Notes: generated by a model from the letters alone, not told the origin. A stretch of DNA of 64,000 nt from Salsuginibacillus kocurii DSM 18087 (GCF_000377705.1 NZ_KB898623.1:1-64000); one strand, 5' to 3'; positions 8,087-19,293 are shown, counted from the first letter of the stretch. Made by a program: numbers and translations.

Positions 8087-9442
8087 CTAGAGGGTTTCTT
8101 TTTGCATGGCAGCGATGAAAAACCCGTCCGTTTGATACATGTGCGGCAGGATTGTCACTGCGCCTTCTGCACTCTTCTTTACCGCACCTTCATGTACAGG
8201 CAGCCTGGAAAAGAGTGTTTGATCAAAGGCAAATTCCGTCTGATCATTTAAAAATGCTGTCAATTGCTTCTCATTTTCAGCAGGGTTCAGCGTACACGTA
8301 CTATATACAAGCCGTCCTCCCGGTTTAACCAGTTTGGCGGCTTCCTTCAATATGCTTTCTTGCAGGGTAAGGATCTCATTTATTGTGCCCTGTTTCATAT
8401 GCTCTTTAATCTCCGGTTTGCGTTTTATAACACCAAGGCCGCTGCAAGGCGCATCGACTAAAACAACGTCAAATGTTTCTTCTTCCAATTCCTCGCTTGC
8501 CTGTCTTGCATCCATTTGAGCGACTTGAATCGATGATAAACCTAGGCGCATTGCTTGCTGTTTTACATTCAACACTTTTTGGTCATATAAGTCAAATGCA
8601 AAAATGAAAGCTGAATCAAGCCCCACTTCAGCCATATGCGTCGTTTTTCCGCCAGGAGCTGCACACAGGTCGGCTATTTTGTCGCCTTTTTTCGGGTTCG
8701 CAGCATGGGCCACTAACATCGAGCTTTCATCCTGGACAGTAAACAACCCTTGAGCATAGGCTTTAGATGAAAATGGGTCGCCTTTTTGAATCAGGATAGC
8801 TTCTTCGGCAAGGTTTCCTTTTTCTACTTGAAACCCTTCCTCTTCCAGCTTCTTCATCAAGTCATCTCTCGTTATCTTGAGGGTTTGCGTTCGAATCGTC
8901 AACAGCGGAGTTTCCAAATGAGAACGAGCGATATTTTCCGCTTCACCCTTTCCGTAGCCTTCTTCCCATAATGTAAGAATCCAGCGTGGATGAGATGTCT
9001 TAATTTCCAGCTGCTCAAGCGGGTGCTTAACCTTTTCTACGTCAGGTATGCCTTTGCGGTCAAGGTTCCTGAGTACGCCATTTACAAGTCCTGATAAGCC
9101 TTTCCGGCCATGAGTTTTTGCCAAATGGACTGCTTCAAAAATAGCCGCTCTAGCAGGAATGCGGTCTAAATAAACCATTTGATAAGCGGCAAGACGTAAA
9201 ATAATGCGAATGCGGTTGTCCATTTTTTGGATCGGCTGTTTTAAAAATGGTTGCAAATAAAAGTCAAGCGTACGTGAACGTTTGATCGTGCCGTACACAA
9301 GCTCTGTCAATAAAGCACGATCCTTCGGGTCCATGTCATGTTCTTCAAGGACATGGTTAATCAAGAGGTGGCTGTACGCCCCTTCTTGTTCTACACGTTC
9401 TAAAATGGTCAAGGCATGATCTCGAACCGAGTGCTTACTCAT
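8087..9442 (-). CDS. rsmB: 16S rRNA C967 (m5C) methyltransferase RsmB
   Basis: 451 residues. An N-terminal NusB-like RNA-binding domain (about 1-140) precedes a Rossmann methyltransferase domain. The SAM site is in [15 protein letters not shown]. The two catalytic cysteines are in DAPCSGLG and [12 protein letters not shown]. It methylates C967 of 16S rRNA. Its start overlaps the end of fmt by eight bases, which indicates translational coupling. Order fmt-rsmB-rlmN-prpC is as in B. subtilis. Confidence 0.95.
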   Translation of the reverse strand: MSKHSVRDHALTILERVEQEGAYSHLLINHVLEEHDMDPKDRALLTELVYGTIKRSRTLDFYLQPFLKQPIQKMDNRIRIILRLAAYQMVYLDRIPARAAIFEAVHLAKTHGRKGLSGLVNGVLRNLDRKGIPDVEKVKHPLEQLEIKTSHPRWILTLWEEGYGKGEAENIARSHLETPLLTIRTQTLKITRDDLMKKLEEEGFQVEKGNLAEEAILIQKGDPFSSKAYAQGLFTVQDESSMLVAHAANPKKGDKIADLCAAPGGKTTHMAEVGLDSAFIFAFDLYDQKVLNVKQQAMRLGLSSIQVAQMDARQASEELEEETFDVVLVDAPCSGLGVIKRKPEIKEHMKQGTINEILTLQESILKEAAKLVKPGGRLVYSTCTLNPAENEKQLTAFLNDQTEFAFDQTLFSRLPVHEGAVKKSAEGAVTILPHMYQTDGFFIAAMQKETL

Positions 9443-10379
9443 CTCCTAATCGCTCCCCGGGACTTATTTCTTGCTGCAGGCCGTTGAGAAATGAAGCTGC
9501 CGGCATGCGTTTCTTGCCTGATGGCTGTACTTCTAGCAAATAAACGGCACCGTCTCCTCCAGTTTTTACGAGCAGCTTTTCTCGTTCCGCCTCGAGCACT
9601 TCACCAGGCGCACCGGTAAATGTCCCTTCAGCAGGACGCACTTCCCAGACTTTCAAGCTTTCCCCTCGAAAAGACGTATAGGTGACCGGCCATGGGTTCA
9701 TTCCGCGCACATGATTGAATATCGCTCTGGCTGAATGGTTCCAATTAATTTTTTCCTCGCCGCGTTTAATAGTAGGAGAGAAGGTTACTTCTTCTTCTTG
9801 TTGAGGAAGCGGCTCAAGCCGGTCTTCTTCAATCGCCGGAAGCCATTCAGCTAATAGCTTGGCTCCTGCCTTGCTTAACTTATCGTGGAGACTGCCTACA
9901 TGATCACTTTCTTCAATCGCAACGCTTGTCTTAGCAATGATATCCCCGGCATCAAGAGCTTCTACCATATACATTAACGTGACCCCCGTTTCTGTATCGC
10001 CATTAATGATGGCCCGGTGAATAGGGGCACCGCCTCGATGCTTAGGAAGAAGAGAGGCGTGTACATTCATGCATCCTAACGGTGGTGCTTCAATGATTTG
10101 CTTTGGCAGGATCTGACCGTATGCACAAGTCACAACTAAGTCAGGTTTCATGTTTAAAATTGGCTCATAGCTCTCTTTTTCTTTTAATGATTCCGGCTGG
10201 AAGACAGGTAAATCATTTGCTTCGGCTTCTACTTTAACCGGTGGCGGAGTCAGCTTTTTTTTCCTTCCTTTTGGACGGTCAGGTTGTGTAACCACTCCTG
10301 CAACCTCATAAGTTGAGGCAATTAACGTTTGTAAAACAGGTACCGCAAAGTCGGGGGTCCCCATAAAAAGTATTCTCAT
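9435..10379 (-). CDS. fmt: Methionyl-tRNA formyltransferase
   Basis: 314 residues. It formylates initiator Met-tRNA using 10-formyl-THF. The N-terminal domain begins MRILFMGTPDFAVPVL. The active-site Asn and His are in MNVHASLLPKHRGGAPI and the Asp in VEALDAGDI. The C-terminal OB-like tRNA-binding domain follows (about 205-314). It stands 40 bases after priA. In B. subtilis the deformylase gene def lies between priA and fmt; no trace of it is visible here, so the deformylase must be encoded elsewhere. Confidence 0.95.
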   Translation of the reverse strand: MRILFMGTPDFAVPVLQTLIASTYEVAGVVTQPDRPKGRKKKLTPPPVKVEAEANDLPVFQPESLKEKESYEPILNMKPDLVVTCAYGQILPKQIIEAPPLGCMNVHASLLPKHRGGAPIHRAIINGDTETGVTLMYMVEALDAGDIIAKTSVAIEESDHVGSLHDKLSKAGAKLLAEWLPAIEEDRLEPLPQQEEEVTFSPTIKRGEEKINWNHSARAIFNHVRGMNPWPVTYTSFRGESLKVWEVRPAEGTFTGAPGEVLEAEREKLLVKTGGDGAVYLLEVQPSGKKRMPAASFLNGLQQEISPGERLGDE

Positions 10380-10419
10380 CAGTCAAACTCCCTTTCTCAA
10401 AGCAACCGCCACCCCAAGA

Positions 10420-12822
10420 TTACATAAACATTTGCGGGTGACGGTCAATGGCGATATATAGATCTTCATTTGTAATTTCTTTTTTGTAATGATTTAAAAG
10501 GTCCTTTAAAATACGAGAGAGTTCAGGCTCATCCCTATATTTTATCATGCATTGATATCGATATCTATCCTTGATCCGAGCAATCGGCGAGGGGGTGGGT
10601 CCATAAATCATAGCCTCATTCGACAGGTGGTGAGAAAGAGCTTCGCCAATGGCTCCAGCTGTTTGAATCACCTTTGCTATATTAGGATGTGAAATGGTAA
10701 TTAAACAAATGAACACATACGGCGGGTACAAGGCACGGTGCCGCCTTTTCATTTCGTCATAATAAAAAGAAACAAAATCATGACTCTTTGCATGCTGTAT
10801 GCTGTAATGCTCAGGCTCATAGCTTTGAATAACCACTTCCCCTTCAACTTTGTCACGTCCAGCGCGACCGCTGACCTGGGTTAACAGTTGAAACGTCCGT
10901 TCTGCTGCCCGAAAGTCTGGAAGCTTTAAAAGGGTATCTGCAGCCAACACACCAGCAAGCGTAATGTTTGGAAAATCAAGCCCTTTGGCGATCATCTGGG
11001 TGCCGAGCAAAATATCAGCTTCTCCCGCTCCAAAAGAAGAAAGCAGTTTCTCATGTGCACCTTTCTTTTGTGTCGTATCTACATCCATGCGGATAATTCG
11101 AGCTTCCGGCAAAAGACGTTGCAATTCTTCTTCCACACGCTGTGTTCCTGTTCCAAAGAAACGAATATGTTCACTTTCACATTCCGGGCAAGTGGAAGCT
11201 GCTTCCTCTTCATGTGCGCAGTAATGGCATTTTAGCAAATTTTGATTGCGGTGATACGTCAGTGTAATGTCACAATGCGGACATTCTGCGGTAAAGCCGC
11301 AGTTTCTACACATCACAAACGTCGAGAACCCGCGCCGGTTCAAAAACAAGACACTTTGCTCGTTGCGTGCAATTCGCTCCTTTAATTTCTCATAAAGAGC
11401 TTGGGATAGAACACTCCGATTTCCTTCCCTTAATTCTTCCCGCATATCTACAACTTCAATAGCGGGCATAGGGCGATTATTGACGCGCTTTGGCAGTTCA
11501 AGCAATGTATAAACGCCTTTGTTTGCCCGCGCGTACGATTCCAGCGAAGGGGTCGCGCTCCCCAATAAAACGGGACACTGATGATAGCTGCTTCTCCAAA
11601 TTGCTACATCGCGGGCATGATATCTTGGATGGTCTTCTTGCTTGTATGTACTCTCATGTTCTTCATCAATAATAATCAGCCCTAAATGTTGAAAGGGAGC
11701 AAAAATAGCAGACCGTGCGCCGACAACAACTTTGACTTCCTGCCGGTGTATTTTCCGCCATTCATCATATTTTTCTCCAATGGATAAAGCGCTATGTAAT
11801 ACAGCTACCTCCTGGCCAAAGCGAGCTTTAAAACGTTCGACCATCTGCGGGGTGAGTGAGATCTCCGGTACTAATACTATTGCCTCTTTCCCCTCTTTTA
11901 AGACGTGATCAATCGTCTGCAAATAGACTTCCGTTTTTCCACTGCCGGTTACTCCTCTCAACAGAAAAGGAGACTGGCTGTTCGCTGAAACAGCGGTAGT
12001 TAGCTGGCTAAGCAGTTGTTGTTGATCATCTGTCAAGGGCAGAGCGGCACTCTGCTCATTTTCCGCTTCAATAAAAGGGTCGCGGTACATTTCTATTTCT
12101 TTTTCAACAACCACTTCTTTTTGTACAAGGGCATCAACGACTGACTTTGTGATCGAAAGCTCCTGCAGTACAGTTGAAAGCGCAATCTGCGGCTCCGGAG
12201 TCTTTTTCAGGAAATCAACAATCTGCTGTTGCTTTTTGGCCCGTTTAATTTGCTCACCAACCCATTTTTCATCGGTTGCTTGTTCGGAAAGCTGGATATA
12301 CTTTACCAGTTTGGCCCGGGCCTGGTCTTTTACTTTATACTCGATAAACACGAGATTCTCAGCAAGCGCTTTTTTAACAAACGTTAAATCTGGAGAGTCT
12401 AAGTCTTTCCAGGCCACACTTGTACGGTTATGAAACTTCTCCGGCAGACTTCCCGGCAGTTGTTCCGCTTCTGCGTTACGAACGACTTGTTTGGAGGTTT
12501 TGCCTCGCATCGCTGCTGGGAGCATGGCCTGATAAGCTGTAATATGAAAACAGACTGTCTCTTCTACCAGCCACTTGCCAAGTTCAATCAGTTCTTGTGT
12601 AAGTACTGGCTCCGGGTCCAATAACTCTACAATCTCTTTGCGTCCAGAAACGTCTGACACGGATTCCACTGCCATGACAAAACCTTGCAATTTACGTGGA
12701 CCAAAGGGTACAACAACACGCATCCCGGGGTCCACCATTTCTTCCAATTTGGCCGGGATGTCATAATCAAAAAGCTTATCCGTTTGACCAGCAGCTACAT
12801 CGACAATGACACGGGCAATCAT
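10420..12822 (-). CDS. priA: Primosomal replication-restart helicase PriA
   Basis: 800 residues. An N-terminal 3'-OH DNA-binding domain is followed by a superfamily-2 helicase. Walker A is GVTGSGKTEVYL and Walker B is IIIDEEHEST. The eight zinc-binding cysteines appear in CRNCG, CPHCD, CHYCA and CPECE. QVSGRAGRD is helicase motif VI. PriA loads the replisome at stalled forks. The start overlaps the coaBC stop in an ATGA, so the two are translationally coupled. Confidence 0.96.
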   Translation of the reverse strand: MIARVIVDVAAGQTDKLFDYDIPAKLEEMVDPGMRVVVPFGPRKLQGFVMAVESVSDVSGRKEIVELLDPEPVLTQELIELGKWLVEETVCFHITAYQAMLPAAMRGKTSKQVVRNAEAEQLPGSLPEKFHNRTSVAWKDLDSPDLTFVKKALAENLVFIEYKVKDQARAKLVKYIQLSEQATDEKWVGEQIKRAKKQQQIVDFLKKTPEPQIALSTVLQELSITKSVVDALVQKEVVVEKEIEMYRDPFIEAENEQSAALPLTDDQQQLLSQLTTAVSANSQSPFLLRGVTGSGKTEVYLQTIDHVLKEGKEAIVLVPEISLTPQMVERFKARFGQEVAVLHSALSIGEKYDEWRKIHRQEVKVVVGARSAIFAPFQHLGLIIIDEEHESTYKQEDHPRYHARDVAIWRSSYHQCPVLLGSATPSLESYARANKGVYTLLELPKRVNNRPMPAIEVVDMREELREGNRSVLSQALYEKLKERIARNEQSVLFLNRRGFSTFVMCRNCGFTAECPHCDITLTYHRNQNLLKCHYCAHEEEAASTCPECESEHIRFFGTGTQRVEEELQRLLPEARIIRMDVDTTQKKGAHEKLLSSFGAGEADILLGTQMIAKGLDFPNITLAGVLAADTLLKLPDFRAAERTFQLLTQVSGRAGRDKVEGEVVIQSYEPEHYSIQHAKSHDFVSFYYDEMKRRHRALYPPYVFICLITISHPNIAKVIQTAGAIGEALSHHLSNEAMIYGPTPSPIARIKDRYRYQCMIKYRDEPELSRILKDLLNHYKKEITNEDLYIAIDRHPQMFM

Positions 12823-14024
12823 AGTTTAGAAATCCCTTTCCACTCTTTTTCCAAGGCAGCTACCAAGTGCTCTCCAATTTCCAGTTTGGATAACTGCTCT
12901 AATTCCTTGCGCTCTCCATCTTTTGAAAAAAGGATAACCGTGTTTGTATCCGTGCCGAATCCACTTGCGGTTTGGCCGATGTCATTTACGACTACATAAT
13001 CGAGATTTTTCTTGTTAAGTTTTTCTTTTGCATAGGTTTCTAGTTGTTCCGTTTCAGCTGCAAATCCCATTAGCAGCTGGCCTTTCTTTCGTTCGCCAAG
13101 CTCTTTTAAGATATCTGTAGTTCGTTCCATTTCAACAACCAAATCCCCAGTCTGCTTTTTAACTTTATGGCCAAACACGTGCTTCGGACGATAATCAGCG
13201 ACAGCGGCCGTTTTAACGACAGCATCCGTCTCGTCAAAACGGGCAAATACGGCTTCACTCATTTCCTCAGCCGTTGAAACATCAATTCGAGTGACTCCCG
13301 CCGGTGTAAGCTCATGAACCGGCCCTGCAATAAGCGTCACTTCAGCTCCTGCCTTGGCAGCAGCTGCAGCAACGGCAAAACCCATTTTCCCACTGGAGGG
13401 GTTGGAAAAGTAACGAATAGGGTCGATCGGTTCTCGCGTCGGGCCGGCGGTTACTACAATCGATTTTCCAGTGAGGCGTTTTTTAAAAGCAAGGTCGTTT
13501 TGCAGTTTTTGCACGATCGCCTCTGGTTCAGCCATTCGACCTTTGCCTGTCCATCCACAAGCTAAATATCCTTCCCCTGCTTCAAGGTAGGAAACACCTT
13601 GTTGGAAAAGCTCTTTCATGTTCGCTTGCACTGCCGGGTGATTATACATATTCACATTCATGGCAGGAGCAATATAGACTGGTGCCAAGGTAGCAAGCAA
13701 GGTGGTAGTGAGCATGTCATCCGATATCCCCTGTGCCATTTTTCCGATTACATTGGCTGTTGCCGGCGCTATTACAACAACATCTGCCCAATCCGCAAGA
13801 TCGACATGGGCTACTTTATCCGGCTCTTTCTCTGCATATGTATCTGTATATACCGTGTGGCGGGTTAATGCTTGAAAGGTTAAGGGCGTCACAAAATGCT
13901 CCGCTCCTTCTGTCATGATGACGCGTACATGCGCTCCAGCCTGCGTCAATTTGCTAGCTAAAGCAGCCGCTTTATAAGCGGCAATGCCACCAGTTACACC
14001 GAGCAATACGTTTGTCTCCTCCAC
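12819..14024 (-). CDS. coaBC: Bifunctional phosphopantothenoylcysteine decarboxylase/synthetase
   Basis: 401 residues. The N-terminal FMN-binding CoaC part (1-185) has TGGIAAYKAA, PAMNVNMY and the catalytic Cys in GYLACGWTGKGRM. The C-terminal CoaB part starts near TAGPTREPIDPIRYFSN and contains FAAETE. Together they join cysteine to phosphopantothenate and decarboxylate it, two steps of coenzyme A synthesis. It follows rpoZ after a clear terminator (14159-14191), so it probably has its own promoter in 14025-14158 or depends on read-through. Confidence 0.95.
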   Translation of the reverse strand: MEETNVLLGVTGGIAAYKAAALASKLTQAGAHVRVIMTEGAEHFVTPLTFQALTRHTVYTDTYAEKEPDKVAHVDLADWADVVVIAPATANVIGKMAQGISDDMLTTTLLATLAPVYIAPAMNVNMYNHPAVQANMKELFQQGVSYLEAGEGYLACGWTGKGRMAEPEAIVQKLQNDLAFKKRLTGKSIVVTAGPTREPIDPIRYFSNPSSGKMGFAVAAAAAKAGAEVTLIAGPVHELTPAGVTRIDVSTAEEMSEAVFARFDETDAVVKTAAVADYRPKHVFGHKVKKQTGDLVVEMERTTDILKELGERKKGQLLMGFAAETEQLETYAKEKLNKKNLDYVVVNDIGQTASGFGTDTNTVILFSKDGERKELEQLSKLEIGEHLVAALEKEWKGISKL

Positions 14025-14158
14025 CCTATTCTCCCCCTTTAATATTCTTCTTTAATTACTTTTGTTACCAAGTGCCATTCATGGTTAAAGAACCCTGACC
14101 GGCAGTTCTGTAAGAAGCAATAAGAATAAAGCTTTACACAGCTAATTTATTGTACATG

Positions 14159-14191
14159 AAAAAAGAACAACCTATTTATGGATAGGTTGTT
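14159..14191 (-). terminator. Intrinsic terminator after rpoZ
   Basis: A perfect 10-bp stem (14166-14175 with 14182-14191) and 6-nt loop is followed on the minus strand by C and six U. It is 9 bases downstream of the rpoZ stop and would separate gmk-rpoZ from coaBC-priA. Confidence 0.85.
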
Positions 14192-14200
14192 TAACATAAA

Positions 14201-14404
14201 CTAATCTTTTGATTTAAAGTTCAGCTTCCCTTCTTGTATTTCTTCCAATGCTTTTCCGACAAGTTTATGTGACTCTGACCGCGCTACCCGTATATTCGTT
14301 TCATCTGTTTCCTGAAGTTCACGGGCACGCTGGGCTGAAATCGTCACTAACGTGTACTTTGAATCAATTGTCTTTAATAAGTCATCAATCGATGGATATA
14401 ACAT
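14201..14404 (-). CDS. rpoZ: RNA polymerase omega subunit
   Basis: 67 residues, beginning [20 protein letters not shown] and containing [10 protein letters not shown], the conserved omega signature. Omega binds the beta-prime subunit and helps assemble RNA polymerase. Its ATG shares one base with the gmk stop (TAATG), which gives tight coupling. The gene pair gmk-rpoZ is standard in Firmicutes. Confidence 0.95.
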   Translation of the reverse strand: MLYPSIDDLLKTIDSKYTLVTISAQRARELQETDETNIRVARSESHKLVGKALEEIQEGKLNFKSKD

Positions 14405-15021
14405 TATTGATCAACCTCCACCAGTTCTTTATATTTATGAATCAAGCGATCTCTCCGGCAATGTTCAGCTGTAACAATCGCCTCTATGCGTTTCACAGCT
14501 TCTTCGACCTCGTCATTTTCAACGACGTAGTCATATTGTTTCATCATTTCAATCTCTTCTTTAGCTACAGTCATACGTTGATTGATCAAGTCTTCACTTT
14601 CCGTAGCTCGTCCTACAATACGCTCTCGCAATTCTTTTAAACTTGGAGGCATTAAGAAGAGGAACACACCTTCCGGATAGCGTTCCTTTACTTTAAGAGC
14701 ACCCTGGACTTCGATCTCTAAAATAATATCGTTACCCTCATTTAAGCTCTGTTCCACATAAGGAAGAGGTGTGCCGTAGTAATTGTTGACATATTCAGCC
14801 CATTCTAACAGCTGATTTTGTTCAATCATCTCTTTAAATTCATCTTTTGTTTTAAAGAAATAGTTCACCCCATCGATTTCACCTTCACGGGGGGCGCGTG
14901 TAGTAGCAGATACAGAATAATTAATATTGTTCTCTGTTTCTCTTAGCGCACGGCAAACCGTTCCCTTCCCCACACCGGCAGGGCCAGATAAAACGATAAG
15001 TAACCCTTTTTCTTTTTTCAT
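14404..15021 (-). CDS. gmk: Guanylate kinase
   Basis: 205 residues. It phosphorylates GMP to GDP with ATP. The P-loop is [11 protein letters not shown] near residue 12. The GMP-binding region [19 protein letters not shown] and the lid region near [11 protein letters not shown]-type sequence are recognisable. It lies 33 bases after remA and is coupled to rpoZ. Length matches the bacterial family. Confidence 0.96.
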   Translation of the reverse strand: MKKEKGLLIVLSGPAGVGKGTVCRALRETENNINYSVSATTRAPREGEIDGVNYFFKTKDEFKEMIEQNQLLEWAEYVNNYYGTPLPYVEQSLNEGNDIILEIEVQGALKVKERYPEGVFLFLMPPSLKELRERIVGRATESEDLINQRMTVAKEEIEMMKQYDYVVENDEVEEAVKRIEAIVTAEHCRRDRLIHKYKELVEVDQ

Positions 15022-15054
15022 AACGTGTTCACGCCCTCTTTACACTAAATCTAA

Positions 15055-15315
15055 TTATTCCTCATCTGAATCGTCTTTTGTATGAAGACGCTGTGCCACT
15101 GTTTCTGGTTGCACAGCAGATAAAATGACATGGTCGCTGTCCATAATAATAACCGCACGAGTACGCCGGCCGTATGTAGCATCTATAAGCATATTGCGGT
15201 CGCGCCCTTCTTGAATGATACGTTTTATTGGAGCTGATTCCGGGCTTACGATCGATATCATCCGATTGGCAGAAACAATATTTCCAAACCCAATGTTAAT
15301 TAATTTGATGTTCAA
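15055..15315 (-). CDS. remA: Biofilm/osmoprotection regulator RemA (DUF370)
   Basis: 86 residues. [32 protein letters not shown] and the basic [14 protein letters not shown] block match RemA (YlzA) of B. subtilis. RemA forms ring-shaped oligomers that wrap DNA and activate extracellular-matrix and osmoprotection genes. The start is TTG, seven bases after GAGGGG, and aligns with the B. subtilis start. Position between yicC and gmk is conserved. The tail KDDSDEE is acidic. Confidence 0.93.
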   Translation of the reverse strand: MNIKLINIGFGNIVSANRMISIVSPESAPIKRIIQEGRDRNMLIDATYGRRTRAVIIMDSDHVILSAVQPETVAQRLHTKDDSDEE

Positions 15316-15471
15316 GTAAATCCCCTCACTCTTCGTTTGGTCGGCTATGCTTTGTTGACATGGCTGCTTTTATCTATACAAGTTTAGAAAGCACGCTTCC
15401 ATCGGTTTCTTAATCCCTTTTATATTAAGTATATACGTTCTGCGAGCAGAAGACAAAATACAACCTCCCTA

Positions 15472-16353
15472 TTAACAAATATTTTGAATCTGTTCTTTCA
15501 TTTTTTCAAGCAGGCTTTTTCCTTCTACGACATGAGCACTCATCGCGGCATCATTTGCTTTTGATCCAACCGTATTAATCTCGCGGTGCATTTCCTGAAG
15601 AATGAATTCCAGCTTTCTTCCTGCAACGCCAGCCTGGTCAACCGTAGTACGGAACTGCCCTATATGCGCTTGTAATCTCGTGATCTCCTCTTCAATGTTC
15701 ACTTTATCTGCATAGAGAAAAACTTCCAACCGCAACCGTTCCAATTCTTCTTCCCGGCTTTCAATTTTCCATTCTTTTAACAGGGCATGCAGCTTCTCCC
15801 GATATGATACTACCACTTTTGGAGATAAGCGCTCCAGTTCTTTTGTATGATATGAAAACTCCTCTACTTCTTGCAGCAAGGCTTCGGTTAAAGCTTCACC
15901 TTCACGTGTTCTCATCGTATTTAACGATTCAAGTGCTTCCTCAAGCGCCTGTAAAAAAGCAATTCGACTTTCTTCAGTTAAGGAAAGGTCTTCTTGAATT
16001 GTCGTAAGCTCTGGCGAAAAAAGCACAGATTCTATCGGCAGGGAGCCTTCAAATTCACCGTACTGCTTTAGCTCATCAGCGGCCTTCATATATTGATGGA
16101 TGAGAGGCCAATCCAGCTGGACGGTTTTATCCGCCTTCGCATCGTCACTTGCCGCGACATAGACATCTATTTTTCCCCGCTTACAGTGGGACTGAATACG
16201 TCTTTTTGCTTCCTCTTCAATCCCATTAAAACGGCGCGGCATTCTAAATTGGACGTCACAGTAACGGTGATTTACGCTTTTTATTTCAATTTGAACCCGA
16301 GCGTTTCCATAGCTGGCTGTAGCATATCCATACCCGGTCATACTCGTTAACAT
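15472..16353 (-). CDS. yicC: YicC-family endoribonuclease
   Basis: 293 residues, starting MLTSMTGYGYA, with the conserved IEIKSVNHRYCDVQFRMPR N-terminal block and a C-terminal DUF1732 block (GRKLEFILQEMHREINTVGSKA). E. coli YicC has endoribonuclease activity and affects small-RNA turnover; the B. subtilis homologue is YloC. It lies upstream of remA with a 156-base gap that may carry the remA promoter. Confidence 0.92.
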   Translation of the reverse strand: MLTSMTGYGYATASYGNARVQIEIKSVNHRYCDVQFRMPRRFNGIEEEAKRRIQSHCKRGKIDVYVAASDDAKADKTVQLDWPLIHQYMKAADELKQYGEFEGSLPIESVLFSPELTTIQEDLSLTEESRIAFLQALEEALESLNTMRTREGEALTEALLQEVEEFSYHTKELERLSPKVVVSYREKLHALLKEWKIESREEELERLRLEVFLYADKVNIEEEITRLQAHIGQFRTTVDQAGVAGRKLEFILQEMHREINTVGSKANDAAMSAHVVEGKSLLEKMKEQIQNIC

Positions 16354-16513
16354 AACATCACTTCCGCGCTCCTTGGGTTTATTCTATCCAATTTTACCAC
16401 CTACAACAAGCAAAAGAAAAGAGAGAAAGGCGAAGTATGAGGATAAAACGGCTGGGGCGGGCGCGTTTATGTTAGATGAACTATTTGCACAAACAATGAA
16501 AGTGCTACTGCAT

Positions 16514-16558
16514 AGCAAAACCCTTTCAAACCTGCTCTGGGTATGAAAGGGTTTTGCT
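16514..16558. terminator. Hairpin downstream of the P-type ATPase gene
   Basis: A perfect 15-bp stem (16514-16528 with 16544-16558) around a 15-nt loop lies 15 bases after the ATPase stop. The U-tract is short on either side, so it may be a terminator or an mRNA-stabilising stem. Confidence 0.6.
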
Positions 16559-16572
16559 GTACCTGTTTAACT

Positions 16573-19197
16573 TTATACTTTACTGTTGCGTCTGGGAATG
16601 GCAAATAAAAGGGTCGGCAAGGCAGCCAGCGGCACTATTAACAACCATTCCGTCAGTGGCAGCGCTGTAGTATGGAAAATGCCTTGTAATGGCTCAAAAT
16701 ATATAACAACGAGCATTAGCAGCACAGAAGATGCCACCGCTCCAAGCAAATAAACATTGCCGAATGGATTTCGTGACGTAATATTTGTTTCACTGCGGCA
16801 ATCAAACACGTGAATCAGTTGAGCCATAATTAACGTTGCAAAAGCAATGGTCTGTGCTCTCGTTAAATCATCCGGGAAAAGCATGAAGCTCGTCACAAAT
16901 GCAATCAATGTAACGATTGCGATTAAAAAACCACGGCTAATGACCTTCCAGCCAAGTTTTCTGGCAAATATGCTTTCATTTGCTGGACGAGGCGGACGGT
17001 TCATCACATCCCGCTCTGGTTTATCCAGGCCAAGAGCCATTGCAGGCAAACCATCTGTGACAAGATTAATCCATAAAATTTGAATCGCAACAAGCGGAAG
17101 AGGCAAGCCCATTAACATAGCAAACAGCATAACGAGAATCTCACCGACATTAGAAGCGAGCATATAGCGAATGAACTTACGAATATTATCATAAATATTC
17201 CGCCCTTCTTTGATCGCTTGTTTAATCGTTGAGAAATGATCATCACTTAAAATTAAAGAAGCAGCTTCTTTAGCTACATCTGTCCCCGTCTTGCCCATTG
17301 CAACACCAATGTTTGCCGCTTTTAGAGCAGGTGCGTCATTCACCCCGTCGCCGGTCATAGCTACGATGTGCCCATTTCGCTTTAAAGCTTGGACGATTTT
17401 CAATTTATGCTCGGGTGTGACGCGTGCATACACATAAGTGTCTTGCACTTCACGCTCTAGTTCTTTCGGGCTGAAGCGGTCAAGGTCGCGCCCAGTTAAC
17501 ACTTTTCCATGTTCTGGCAAGAGCTCTAACTGGCTCGCGATAGCCTCTGCTGTTACGTGATGGTCGCCGGTAATCATTACCGTTTTTACTCCGGCTCTGC
17601 GGCACTCGCGAATCGCTTCCACTGCATCTTCACGCGGGGGGTCGATCATCCCTTGCATGCCTACAAGCGTAATTCCTTGCTCCACCTCATCCCAATCCAC
17701 CTCTGCAATTGGTCCATTAATTTTTTTATACCCTACAGCGAGGGGACGGAGGGCGGCTTTTCCCATCTGTTGAATGGCCTGGTTCCAAATGAGTTGCCGC
17801 TCTGCTGTAAACGGTAAAATACGGCCGGCAGCCTGAATCGCTGCAGCACGTTCAGCTAATACATCAGGAGCTCCTCGCAATACAGCGTACTTTTCATTAT
17901 TGTTCGTCTGATAAATAATGGTAGATCGTTTCCGTTCACTGTCAAATGACTTGCTGGCGAGCAAATGGGCTGAAGACGTGATGCCTGCCTGCTTAGCGGC
18001 ATTAACCATAGCTTGTTCAGTTGGGTTTGTTCCTTCAAGCTGTTCGCCCATTGCCCCGTATAATAGGATTTGTTGCAATAAGTTATCTTCTTTTGCAGAA
18101 ACTTTTTTTGCCTGCTCAGTGTAAAATGCCATGCCTTTATTATATTCTACATCCCAGCTGCGCTCCCAGGACCACAATTTCGTTACAGTCATTTCATTTT
18201 TTGTTAGGGTCCCTGTTTTATCTGAACAAATAATGGTAGCACAACCTAATGTTTCTACGGCCGGGAGCCGACGCACAATAGCTTTATGCTTAATCATGCG
18301 CTGTACGCCCAGGGCAAGAGCAACGGTTACTATTGCCGGGAGTCCTTCAGGGATAGCAGCTACCGCCAAAGAAACGCCGGCAAAGAGCATCGTATAGACA
18401 TCGTGGCCTTGCATGACCCCTGTCCAAACAACTAGGCAGGTGAGGGCCAGTGCCCCTACAACTAACACTTTTCCAAGGTGTTCAAGTCTTCGTTGCAATG
18501 GGGTCATGGTAGCCACCGTATTATCAAGAAGGTGGGCAATTTTCCCCATTTCTGTCTGCATCCCGGTTGCTACTACCACCCCTTCTCCCGTACCTCGCAA
18601 AACTGTAGTGCCAGCATAACCCATGTTTGTATTTTCAGCGAGGGCGTTTGCCCGGTCCCATACAACCCCTGTGTTTTTATCAACAGGTTGTGATTCTCCG
18701 GATAAAGCTGATTCTTCCACCAATAATTCATGGGCACTGAGAAGACGAAGGTCAGCTCCAATTCGGTCTCCTGCCTGCAGTTTAACAATGTCGCCGGGCA
18801 CAACGGTCTTAGCTGGAATCTCAACCCATGCCCCATTTCGTTTCACTGTCATTTGGGGGGCTGTCCACGCCTTCAATGTTTCAATCGAACGTTCCGCTTT
18901 TCGCTCCTGCATAAACCCGAGTACACCGTTTAAAAAGACAATAATCATGATCGTTATCGCATCTACGTATTCTCCTAAAAGTCCGGAAAGCAATGTAGCA
19001 GCGAGCAAGACCAATACCATAAAATCTTTAAATTGCTCTAAAAAAATGAGTAAACTTGATCGCTTCTTTTCACTAGATAATTCATTTAACCCTACTTGCT
19101 GCAGTCTATATTTCGCTTCTTGCGAAGATAGACCCGATTGCTCGTCTGTATGAAAGTGCTGTAAACATTCATCTGTAGAATAATTATGCCAATTCAC
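16573..19197 (-). CDS. P-type Ca2+-transporting ATPase (YloB-like)
   Basis: About 874 residues, P2A type. Visible are PEGLPAIV in the transport helix, the phosphorylated Asp in [12 protein letters not shown], the hinge [15 protein letters not shown] and about ten membrane segments. It resembles B. subtilis YloB, which pumps calcium out of the cell and is linked to spore properties. I place the start at GTG 19195-19197 ([10 protein letters not shown]) because GGGGGAG lies eight bases upstream; a GTG 21 bases further up is possible but has no ribosome site. It is divergent from rqcH. Confidence 0.93.
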   Translation of the reverse strand: MNWHNYSTDECLQHFHTDEQSGLSSQEAKYRLQQVGLNELSSEKKRSSLLIFLEQFKDFMVLVLLAATLLSGLLGEYVDAITIMIIVFLNGVLGFMQERKAERSIETLKAWTAPQMTVKRNGAWVEIPAKTVVPGDIVKLQAGDRIGADLRLLSAHELLVEESALSGESQPVDKNTGVVWDRANALAENTNMGYAGTTVLRGTGEGVVVATGMQTEMGKIAHLLDNTVATMTPLQRRLEHLGKVLVVGALALTCLVVWTGVMQGHDVYTMLFAGVSLAVAAIPEGLPAIVTVALALGVQRMIKHKAIVRRLPAVETLGCATIICSDKTGTLTKNEMTVTKLWSWERSWDVEYNKGMAFYTEQAKKVSAKEDNLLQQILLYGAMGEQLEGTNPTEQAMVNAAKQAGITSSAHLLASKSFDSERKRSTIIYQTNNNEKYAVLRGAPDVLAERAAAIQAAGRILPFTAERQLIWNQAIQQMGKAALRPLAVGYKKINGPIAEVDWDEVEQGITLVGMQGMIDPPREDAVEAIRECRRAGVKTVMITGDHHVTAEAIASQLELLPEHGKVLTGRDLDRFSPKELEREVQDTYVYARVTPEHKLKIVQALKRNGHIVAMTGDGVNDAPALKAANIGVAMGKTGTDVAKEAASLILSDDHFSTIKQAIKEGRNIYDNIRKFIRYMLASNVGEILVMLFAMLMGLPLPLVAIQILWINLVTDGLPAMALGLDKPERDVMNRPPRPANESIFARKLGWKVISRGFLIAIVTLIAFVTSFMLFPDDLTRAQTIAFATLIMAQLIHVFDCRSETNITSRNPFGNVYLLGAVASSVLLMLVVIYFEPLQGIFHTTALPLTEWLLIVPLAALPTLLFAIPRRNSKV

Positions 19198-19239
19198 TAG
19201 ACGCTCCCCCACCCTCACAGTATCTTACAGCACATCCTA

Positions 19240-19268
19240 TTCAGGCACGTCCACTTTCATGCTATACT
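19240..19268 (+). promoter_or_regulatory. Sigma-A-type promoter for rqcH
   Basis: TTCAGG (19240-19245), a 17-bp spacer and TATACT (19263-19268) stand 25 bases before the rqcH ATG, in the 96-bp divergent region. The -35 is weak and the -10 good. Confidence 0.5.
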
Positions 19269-19293
19269 TGTTCGTGACAGAAAGGGTGGTACT

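Noticed and set aside
18623-19153. 176-residue plus-strand frame opposite the P-type ATPase
   Set aside because: It is antisense to conserved ATPase sequence, with no domain or ribosome site.
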